A stretch of DNA of 64,000 nucleotides from positions 62,001 through 126,000 of the forward strand of contig NZ_VUJV01000003.1 of assembly GCF_008373755.1 (NCBI RefSeq), written 5' to 3'. The translations under genes and the position numbers were made by a program. A model generated the notes under the pieces. That model saw only the letters and a list, made by a program, of their open reading frames with translations. It was not told the DNA's origin and ran no database searches. The stretch comes from Nocardioides humilatus (GTDB taxonomy: Bacteria > Actinomycetota > Actinomycetes > Propionibacteriales > Nocardioidaceae). Shown here one piece after another: positions 17,763-25,953 of the stretch (position 1 is the stretch's first letter; each line of letters starts with the position of its first letter).

Positions 17763-17861
17763 GAGTGGTTCCTCTGGGCAGTGGTGCAGTCAGGGCGGTC
17801 TTCGACTGGCAACTGTAACGGCGAAGCGGGAGACAGTCGGCCTCAGGCATACAGTGACGAG

Positions 17862-18152
17862 GTGATCTATGTCGTGTTCGGTGTGGCAGGGGTGGTGCTC
17901 CTGCTGCTGGCCATCTGGTCGGGTAACCGGATGCTGCGCAACCCGACCGGTAACGGCGCCGGGATCGCCGACGGCATGGGTGTCTTCGTCGATGCCTTCG
18001 ACCCGGGCCGGGCACGCGCCGACCAGGACCTGAAGTCCAAGGATCACGAGGTCACCGTGGTGCCGTCCGCTGACGGTGACGACCAGGCGGTCCGGATCGA
18101 CCAGGCCGCGATGCGGGCGACGATCAGGCGCCCGAAGCCTCCTCAGGACTGA
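17862..18152 (+). CDS. Small single-span membrane protein
   Basis: 96 residues, start GTG (GACGAG just upstream). One N-terminal membrane helix (IYVVFGVAGVVLLLLAIWSG), then a charged cytoplasmic tail. Not a recognised family. It is divergent from ffh (99 bases between starts) and its last 29 bases overlap the end of glnD on the other strand. It hides in a much longer open frame antisense to ffh, but the GTG with its ribosome site and the membrane segment mark the real start. Confidence 0.7.
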   Translation: MIYVVFGVAGVVLLLLAIWSGNRMLRNPTGNGAGIADGMGVFVDAFDPGRARADQDLKSKDHEVTVVPSADGDDQAVRIDQAAMRATIRRPKPPQD

Positions 18153-20361
18153 GCGCTTCCCGGATCGCCGCCACGGCGACCGTCGCGCGGACCTCGCTCA
18201 GCACCTCGCCGCTGCCCTCCTGGACGTAGAAGACGTCGACCGCCTGCGGACCCAGCGTCGAGATGTGGGCCGACCGCACCGACACCTTGAGCTCGGCGAG
18301 CACCGCGCTCACCAGGTAGACGATGCCGAGGCGGTCGGAGGCCCGCACCTCGATCACGGTCGCCTGGTCGCTGGCCTCAGGGCGCGAGACGACGGTGGGC
18401 GCGAGGTCGCCGGTCGCACCGTTGCGACCCGGCGCGAGGCGCGCGGCCGGATCGACCCGGCGTGAGGCGATCCCGTCGAACGCGTTGCGGAGGCGGCCCG
18501 CGTCGACGTGGTCGTCGGCCAGGTCCCAGACCGAGACGCCGTAGTCGCCCTGCGACCAGATGCGCGCAGCGCGCACCTCGATCCGCTGCAACGCGAACAT
18601 CGCCGCGCAGTCGGCCAGCAGACCCACCCGGTCGCGCGACACCGTGGTCACCCGCGAGCCGTCGTCGGTCAGCTCGACCTCGATCGACATGGCGCCCTTG
18701 CGCACCGCCTTCGGGATGGCGATCTCGTCGACCGCGACGGCAGCCGACACGCTGCCTCGCTCGAGCGCGACCCGAGCGCGGCGGGACAGGTCGCGGATCA
18801 ACCCCGCACGCCAGGTCGTCCACGCCTTGCCCGAGGTCGCCTTGGCGTCGGCCTCGGTGAGCGCTGTCAGGAGCGCGAGGGCCTCAGCGCTGCGGATGTG
18901 CTCGGTGAGGACCTCGATCGTGGCGGGGTCCTCGGGGTCGCGCGTGGTCGCCGTGTTGGCGAGGAGCAGGTGCCAGCGCACGAGCTGGGCGATGAGGTCC
19001 ACGGCGTCGGCATCGAACCCCATCCGGGTCGCGATCGCCCGGGCCAGCGGCTCCCCCGCCGCACTGTGCTCGACGGTGCCGCCCTTGCCGATGTCGTGAA
19101 GCAGCGCGGCGACCAGGAGCACGTCGGGCCGCGCCACCTCGCGGATCAGGCTCGCGGCCTCGATGCAGGTCTCGACGACGTGCCGGTCGACGGTGAAGCG
19201 GTGGATCACCGAGGCGTGCGGCAGCAGCCGGATCCGCTCCCACTCGGGCAGGATCCGCGCCAGGGCGCCGGTCTCCTCGAGGGTCTCCCACACCGCCAGC
19301 AGGCCGGGGCCCGCGGCGAGCAGCCGTACGAGCTGTTGTCGGGCCTCGTCGGGCCAGGGATCGGGCAGCGGTGGGCATTCCCGCACCAGCCGGGCCGCGG
19401 TCGGCGGAGCGAGTACGGCGTTGCGCCGCGCGGCCTCAGCGGCAGCCCGCAGCAACAGGCCGGGGTCGCGCGCCGGGTCGGCCCCACGCTCGAGGACGAC
19501 CTCGCCCTTCGACAGCGCCACTCCCGGAGCCACGCGTTCGAGCTCGGGGCGACGCGGCTTGCCCGCCGGCGTACGTCGGACGGCGTCGTCGGCCCGTCGC
19601 CACACGAGGCGCGAAAGGTGGGTCAGCCGACGGCCGAGCTCGCGGATCTGGCGCTGGGCGGCCCGGTCGTCGGGCAGCCCCATCGCCTCGGCGAGCGGCG
19701 CCCAGTGCTCGGGGGCGATCCGGTCGGTCCCGCGGCCGGCGGCGGCGTGCAGCAGGTCGCGGATGTCGAGCAGCTGGAGCCGGGACCGCTCGAGGTCGGC
19801 GGCCGGGATGTCGACGAGCCAGGTCGCTGTGAGGCTCTTGATGACGGTCGCGTCGCGCAGACCGCCCTCGGCCTCCTTCAGGTCCGGCACCGACAGGTGC
19901 GCGAGCTCCCCGACGATCTTGTGCCGGCTCAGGACGATCTCGTGCAGCTCGGGCAGGCGCAGCCGGGCGTCTCGGCGCCACTGTGCGAGCACCTCGGTCC
20001 GCAGTCGGATGGTCAGGCTCGGGTCGCCCGCGACGTGGCGGACGTCGAGCAGCCCCGACGCCACCCGCACGTCGGCGGCCGCCGCCTCGAGCATCTCCCC
20101 CAGGGAACGCACCGAGTGGTCGAGCTTCGCCCCGGAGTCCCAGATCGGGTACCAGACCTGCTGGCCCAGCTCCCCGATGTCGACGCCCTCGTCAGCGACG
20201 AGCACCACGTCGAGGTCGGAGTACGGCGCCAGCTCGCCCCTGCCGTAGCCACCGACCGCCACGAGGGCGACCCCCGAGTCAGGACCGCCCGCGGCGTCGT
20301 ACGCACTCATGCAGAGGGCGTCGGCCGCATCCGTACGCTCGGCTCTCTCAGCTGCTGTCAT
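18124..20361 (-). CDS. glnD: PII uridylyltransferase/adenylyltransferase GlnD
   Basis: 745 residues, slightly shorter than enteric GlnD. Nucleotidyltransferase domain with GGYGRGELAPYSDLDVVL, an HD phosphohydrolase domain with LLVAALLHDIGKGGTVEHS, and two C-terminal ACT domains (DDGSRVTTVSRDRVGLLADCAAM and VIEVRASDRLGIVYLVSAVL) that sense glutamine. It modifies PII (GlnB) at Tyr51; in Actinobacteria the group is usually AMP. It ends the amt-glnB-glnD operon, separated from glnB by 113 bases holding an inverted-repeat element. Confidence 0.95.
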   Translation of the reverse strand: MTAAERAERTDAADALCMSAYDAAGGPDSGVALVAVGGYGRGELAPYSDLDVVLVADEGVDIGELGQQVWYPIWDSGAKLDHSVRSLGEMLEAAAADVRVASGLLDVRHVAGDPSLTIRLRTEVLAQWRRDARLRLPELHEIVLSRHKIVGELAHLSVPDLKEAEGGLRDATVIKSLTATWLVDIPAADLERSRLQLLDIRDLLHAAAGRGTDRIAPEHWAPLAEAMGLPDDRAAQRQIRELGRRLTHLSRLVWRRADDAVRRTPAGKPRRPELERVAPGVALSKGEVVLERGADPARDPGLLLRAAAEAARRNAVLAPPTAARLVRECPPLPDPWPDEARQQLVRLLAAGPGLLAVWETLEETGALARILPEWERIRLLPHASVIHRFTVDRHVVETCIEAASLIREVARPDVLLVAALLHDIGKGGTVEHSAAGEPLARAIATRMGFDADAVDLIAQLVRWHLLLANTATTRDPEDPATIEVLTEHIRSAEALALLTALTEADAKATSGKAWTTWRAGLIRDLSRRARVALERGSVSAAVAVDEIAIPKAVRKGAMSIEVELTDDGSRVTTVSRDRVGLLADCAAMFALQRIEVRAARIWSQGDYGVSVWDLADDHVDAGRLRNAFDGIASRRVDPAARLAPGRNGATGDLAPTVVSRPEASDQATVIEVRASDRLGIVYLVSAVLAELKVSVRSAHISTLGPQAVDVFYVQEGSGEVLSEVRATVAVAAIREALSPEEASGA

Positions 20362-20365
20362 CCCG

Positions 20366-20470
20366 CGAAGTGTCGCTGTTGCACGTGCGAAGTGTCGGGC
20401 TTGGTCTCACCAGGTGTCACACCTCGAGCGTGCAAGGGTGACACTTCGGAGGCTCAAGCCCGACACTTCG
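20366..20470. repeat. Four-box inverted-repeat element between glnB and glnD
   Basis: The 9-mer CGAAGTGTC occurs twice forward (20366-20374, 20388-20396) and twice inverted (20440-20448, 20462-20470). The outer arms 20388-20403 and 20455-20470 are a perfect 16-base inverted repeat (CGAAGTGTCGGGCTTG) that would form a long hairpin in the operon mRNA. It fills the only sizeable gap in the amt-glnB-glnD operon. It may be a REP-like genomic repeat, an attenuator that lowers glnD expression, or a mRNA end-protecting element. Confidence 0.75.
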
Positions 20471-20474
20471 TCAG

Positions 20475-22123
<1,649 letters not shown>

Positions 22124-22222
22124 GTAATCCTCCAGCGTCCGGGCGGCCGATCCCCTCGGCTGCCGTCCGGAGAACCTTCGTCGGACGAGGTTTCCGGGTG
22201 CAGTGAGCGACGTGTCGGGCGT

Positions 22223-22258
22223 GTAACGAGTTCTGGAGTGGCGTTACAGAAATGTTTC
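22223..22258 (-). promoter_or_regulatory. Candidate GlnR half-sites upstream of amtB
   Basis: On the minus strand GAAAC-n6-GTAAC (22258-22243), followed by GTTAC (rc of 22223-22227). The half-sites match GlnR boxes but the order is b-a and the outer spacing is irregular, so this is weaker than the box before the other amt gene. Both promoters share TGTAACGCC. Confidence 0.35.
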
Positions 22259-22281
22259 GGGGATCGCGCTCCCCGGCGAGG

Positions 22282-23394
22282 TCAACTCAGCAGGGCGTCG
22301 ACGAAGGCGCCGGCGTCGAACGGCGCCAGGTCGTCGGGACCCTCGCCGAGACCGACCAACTTGACCGGCACGCCCAGCTGGCGCTGGACAGCGACGACGA
22401 TGCCGCCCTTGGCCGAGCCGTCGAGCTTGGTCAGCGCGATGCCGGTGACGTCGACGACCTCGGAGAACACCTTGGCCTGGATCAGGCCGTTCTGGCCGGT
22501 CGTCGCGTCGAGCACCAGGAGAACCTCGGTGACCGGCGCCAGCTTCTCGATGACGCGCTTGACCTTGCCGAGCTCGTCCATCAGGCCGGCCTTGTTCTGC
22601 AGGCGGCCGGCGGTGTCGACGACGACGGTGTCGACACCGCGGTCGACGCCCTCCTTGACGGCGTCGAACGCGACGCTGGCCGGGTCGCCGCCCTCGGGGC
22701 CGCGGATGACCTCGACGCCGACGCGCTCACCCCAGGTGCCGAGCTGGTCGGCGGCGGCGGCGCGGAAGGTGTCGGCCGCGGCGAGCACGACGGAGCGGTC
22801 CTCGGCGACGAGGATCCGGGCGAGCTTGCCGACAGTCGTGGTCTTGCCGGTGCCGTTGACACCCACGACGAGGACGATGCCGGGCTGGCCGTCGGCGCCG
22901 CTGACATGGAGCGCGCGGTCCATCGTGGGGTCGATCAGGTTGACGAGCTCCTCGCGGAGCACCGTGCGGGCGTCGGCGCTGCCCTCGACCCGCAGCCGCG
23001 TGCGGAGCTGCTCGACGAGCTCCTGGGTGGGCGCGACGCCGATGTCGGCGCCGAGGAGGAGGTCCTCGATGGCCTCCCAGGTGTCCTCGTCGAGATGGTC
23101 GCGGCTGAGCAGGCCCAACAGCCCCTTGCCGAGCGCGCCGGAGCCGGCCAGCCGCTGACGGAGGCGGATGAGCCGCGAGGCGGGCTTCTCCGGCCGCTCC
23201 AGCGTCGGTACGACGACAGCCGGCTCGGGCGTCGCATCGACATCGGCGTCCGGGGGCGCCAGCACGTCGCCCGGGACGGTGCGCGGCGGCGCGACCGTGG
23301 TCGCGCTACGTCCCAGACGGCCGAGGCCGAGGACGACGACGACCAGCAGGACGAGCGCGAAGGCGACTACTGCGGCAAGGACGACCCACTCCAT
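22282..23394 (-). CDS. ftsY: Signal recognition particle receptor FtsY
   Basis: 370 residues. One N-terminal membrane helix (WVVLAAVVAFALVLLVVVVLGLG), a short linker, then the NG domain with GVNGTGKTTTVGKLA, VVDTAGRLQNKAGLMDEL and LTKLDGSAKGG. It docks SRP-ribosome complexes at the membrane. ATG 23394 was preferred to ATG 23403 because the GAGG ribosome site is about 9 bases before the former and abuts the latter. Confidence 0.96.
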   Translation of the reverse strand: MEWVVLAAVVAFALVLLVVVVLGLGRLGRSATTVAPPRTVPGDVLAPPDADVDATPEPAVVVPTLERPEKPASRLIRLRQRLAGSGALGKGLLGLLSRDHLDEDTWEAIEDLLLGADIGVAPTQELVEQLRTRLRVEGSADARTVLREELVNLIDPTMDRALHVSGADGQPGIVLVVGVNGTGKTTTVGKLARILVAEDRSVVLAAADTFRAAAADQLGTWGERVGVEVIRGPEGGDPASVAFDAVKEGVDRGVDTVVVDTAGRLQNKAGLMDELGKVKRVIEKLAPVTEVLLVLDATTGQNGLIQAKVFSEVVDVTGIALTKLDGSAKGGIVVAVQRQLGVPVKLVGLGEGPDDLAPFDAGAFVDALLS

Positions 23395-23419
23395 GGCGCT
23401 CATCCTCGCAGCACGCGCA

Positions 23420-23608
23420 TCAGCGCATCTTCAGGAGGTCGACCTCGTCCTCGCCGATGGTCGGGGCGGCCTCGACGGCCCTCCCCATGGCGTCGCCGAG
23501 CCACGGCACGGCGGGCATCGCCTCACCGCGGTGCGGGTAGGCGACATAGGCGGCGACGAGGCCGGAGACCAGGAGACTGAGCAGCAGGGCGATCAGCACG
23601 AACAGCAC
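23420..23608 (-). CDS. Small membrane protein upstream of ftsY
   Basis: 62 residues starting at GTG 23608, with a strong GGAGGAG site 9 bases upstream. One membrane helix (LFVLIALLLSLLVSGLVAAYVAYP) and a short cytoplasmic tail (GEDEVDLLKMR). No family recognised. It lies 25 bases upstream of ftsY on the same strand and may be co-transcribed. It is the true 3' part of a longer open frame whose 5' part overlaps the glycosyltransferase gene. Confidence 0.68.
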   Translation of the reverse strand: MLFVLIALLLSLLVSGLVAAYVAYPHRGEAMPAVPWLGDAMGRAVEAAPTIGEDEVDLLKMR

Positions 23609-23660
23609 GTCGTACGGCTCCTCCGAGTAGGGGACGGCGCGAGACCCCCAACCTACCGGT

Positions 23661-24407
23661 CTAGCCCAGTTCTCCCTGCATCGCGTGGTCGCGCTCGGCC
23701 CACCAGGCGTAGTCGAGCAGGTCGCTGGGCCGCGTGAGCACGCTGCGCGCCCGGGCCTGGACGTATTGCGACCCCTCCCGCCGACGCTTGAAGTGGATCG
23801 TCTCGGGCACCACGCGGTGCACGTAGCCGGCCTGGAAGGTCTCGAGGTTCCAGTGCCAGTCCTCGTAGGCGTAGCCGTCGGCGACCGCCCGGCCGGAGAA
23901 CGGGTGCTCGAGGTAGGCCCGCCGCGGCGCCAGGCACAGGGCGTCCCAGGGGTTGGCGATCCGCAGCAGGGCGGGGTCGAACGCCGGGTCGGTCTGGTCG
24001 GGCAGGAAGTAGAGGTTCTGCTGGCCACCGAAGAACCAGTTGAGCTCGGGGTGCGCGATCGCGTCGGCGTCGGCGGCGCAGACCCGGTGCGCATCGACGA
24101 GCCAGTTGTCGCTCCAGAGGTCGTCGCCGTCGAGGAAGGCGACGTGGTCGGCGCTCACCAGCTCGACCGCGCTGTTGCGGACCTTGCCCTGGTCGGCGTA
24201 GGAGACCTCGGCCACGGTGGCGCCGAGGCGCTCGGCCGCGGCGAAAGCGGCCCGCGTCGCCTCGGTCGGGTTGTCCAACACGACGAGCACCTCGACGTCG
24301 AGGCCGGCCGCCCGCGCGACGGTCGCCGCGTCGAGCAGGCTCTTGAAGGACAGGCCCGCCATGACGCCCTCGGCGTGGCCCGTGATGATCGCGGCGACGT
24401 CAGCCAT
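23661..24407 (-). CDS. GT2-fold glycosyltransferase
   Basis: 248 residues. A single GT-A domain: N-terminal strand VAAIITGHAEG, nucleotide-sugar part LVVLDNPTEATRAAF, metal-binding DGDD in VAFLDGDDLWSDNWLVDAH (D93, D95), and late acceptor-side residues GYAYEDWHWNLETF and PETIHFKRRREGSQY. Probably adds one sugar to a growing glycan in the cytoplasm. It has two paralogs at 27983 and 30552. Its ATG overlaps the stop of the upstream gene by 8 bases, so the two are translated together as a pair. Confidence 0.85.
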   Translation of the reverse strand: MADVAAIITGHAEGVMAGLSFKSLLDAATVARAAGLDVEVLVVLDNPTEATRAAFAAAERLGATVAEVSYADQGKVRNSAVELVSADHVAFLDGDDLWSDNWLVDAHRVCAADADAIAHPELNWFFGGQQNLYFLPDQTDPAFDPALLRIANPWDALCLAPRRAYLEHPFSGRAVADGYAYEDWHWNLETFQAGYVHRVVPETIHFKRRREGSQYVQARARSVLTRPSDLLDYAWWAERDHAMQGELG

Positions 24408-25815
24408 GGTCCGCTCCCCGGGTGGCGAGGTCCGCGAGTGCGTCGGCACAGTCGGCCGCACTGATGAGGCGATCCCGCGCAGGGCCGCTCAGCAGGTAGC
24501 GCCCGGCCAGCTCGTCACGCTGCGCGTCGGTGTCGGTCACCACCCAGTCGAGCCGGTCGAAGCAGCCCTGGAAGTCGTCGATCGGCACCCCGGAGCCGTC
24601 GGGTGCCGTCAGGACCACCGCGAGCGACATCTCGTTGCGCAGCGTCGTGCCGTACGACGACAGCAAGCGCCACCCGAGGGCCGACTCCGCGACGACGAGC
24701 CGCCGGGGCTGGACCCCGCGGACCAGGTCGAGGAGTCCGAGCAAGCGTCGCTGCTCGGTCGCACCGGCCCACGGCTCGCGCAGGTCGACCGTCTCGACCT
24801 TGATCCCGAGGTCGGGATGCGCGGGGTGGTCGGTCGTCGCGACGAGCACCGTCGCGCCCGGCTCGGCCTCGTGGAGCGCGGAGGCGACCGCGGCGAGGCC
24901 GGCGCCCGCGCCCCCACCGCCAGGGACCACGACGACCGTGTCGGCGCGCACCAGGCCGAGTTGGCGTCGTACGCCCTCGGCACGAGCGGTCGGGAGCAGC
25001 ATCGGGTGGGTGTGCGGGGGCCAGCTCACCCAGCGCTCGCGCGGCGGCTCGGTGATCATCGGCTCGATCGCTGCCGCCTTCGCGACGAGGTCGCGCATCC
25101 GCGGGGAGTCGAGCACGGCGAGCTTCGCCGCACCGGCGACGACGCCCTCCTCGATCCAGCTCGAGCGCTTGATGTCGTAGTCCTCAGCCCGGTGCAGCAG
25201 CCCGTTGACGAGCGGCGGGTCCTGCCGTTCGCGGGCGTCAGGGGCCGGCACCCCCGCGTAGTTGGGCCCGAAGTGGGTCGGCGAGCGACCGGGCGCGTAG
25301 GAGCCGGCGCGGACGTACTGGGCGAAGGCCCACTCCTGTCCGTTGGCGAGATCGGGGTGGCGAGCGACGTAGAACTCCTCGTCGAACAAGACGGTCGGCA
25401 CGATCCGCTCGTCCCAGCCCACCGTGAGCCAGTGCAGGAACGGATCGACACCGGACGCGACGCCCAGCCCCCGGGCCGCCAAGCGCTCGCAGTAGACGTC
25501 GGGGTTGAAGAGCCCGCTGACCCGAGCACCGTCACGGATGCCCGTGCCCAGGAAGTGCGCGGTCGTCGCGTCGACGTCGCCGGCGAGCGCCGGGTCACCT
25601 ACCTGAGCGGCGTAGAAGCGCGGGTGGGCCATCTGCCGCAGCCGACGGGCCAGGGCCGGCCGCTCGGCCCGGTGTCGGTGGTCGGCAGGCAGCAGGTCGC
25701 GCGGGATGCTGTCGGCGGTGGCCGTCCACGCGGCGGAGTCGCCGTCGTCGAGAAGATCGGATGCTGCCGCGCCGGATCCGAGATCCGGGCGTCGAAGTCG
25801 CCGGATCGACCTCAT
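24400..25815 (-). CDS. Glycan-assembly protein, N-terminal half of a GT4-like paralog
   Basis: 471 residues. The N-terminal part carries repeats of the type seen in polysaccharide enzymes (DPFLHWLTVGWDERIVPTVLFDEEFYVARHPDL). A Rossmann-like middle follows (TVVVVPGGGGAGAGLAAVASALHEAEPGATVLVAT, RRLVVAESALGWRLLSSYG). It lines up with residues about 40-415 of the 640-residue GT4 protein at 28633 but stops before the donor-binding domain. So it looks like a glycosyltransferase acceptor half without its catalytic partner; it may be a scaffold or work with the co-translated GT2. ATG 25815 has GAGGAGG 8 bases upstream. Confidence 0.72.
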   Translation of the reverse strand: MRSIRRLRRPDLGSGAAASDLLDDGDSAAWTATADSIPRDLLPADHRHRAERPALARRLRQMAHPRFYAAQVGDPALAGDVDATTAHFLGTGIRDGARVSGLFNPDVYCERLAARGLGVASGVDPFLHWLTVGWDERIVPTVLFDEEFYVARHPDLANGQEWAFAQYVRAGSYAPGRSPTHFGPNYAGVPAPDARERQDPPLVNGLLHRAEDYDIKRSSWIEEGVVAGAAKLAVLDSPRMRDLVAKAAAIEPMITEPPRERWVSWPPHTHPMLLPTARAEGVRRQLGLVRADTVVVVPGGGGAGAGLAAVASALHEAEPGATVLVATTDHPAHPDLGIKVETVDLREPWAGATEQRRLLGLLDLVRGVQPRRLVVAESALGWRLLSSYGTTLRNEMSLAVVLTAPDGSGVPIDDFQGCFDRLDWVVTDTDAQRDELAGRYLLSGPARDRLISAADCADALADLATRGADHG

Positions 25816-25847
25816 CGGCAGGGCCTCCTCAACGGTGGTCGACGGCG

Positions 25848-25867
25848 CCGCGATGCTAGCATCGCGG
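25848..25867. promoter_or_regulatory. Perfect 20-base palindrome in a divergent promoter region
   Basis: CCGCGATGCTAGCATCGCGG is identical to its reverse complement. It sits between the start of the minus-strand glycan gene (25815) and the APS reductase fusion (25954). TAGCAT hexamers, resembling -10 boxes, occur on both strands within it. A dimeric regulator binding here could control both directions; no regulator gene is adjacent. Confidence 0.5.
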
Positions 25868-25953
25868 ATCGGATCCGCTCAGGGCCCAGCCGGCTCTTTC
25901 TCCGGCGCTCCTCAAGCAGCTCACCCCAGTCTCAGCCTGAAGGCACACCCATC

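Noticed and set aside
16107-17861. 5' extension of the small membrane protein gene across ffh
   Set aside because: Antisense to ffh; the true start is the GTG at 17862.
24217-25953. Upstream in-frame extension of the APS reductase fusion to 24217
   Set aside because: It is antisense to the glycan gene pair, has no family similarity and comes only from the lack of stops in GC-rich DNA.
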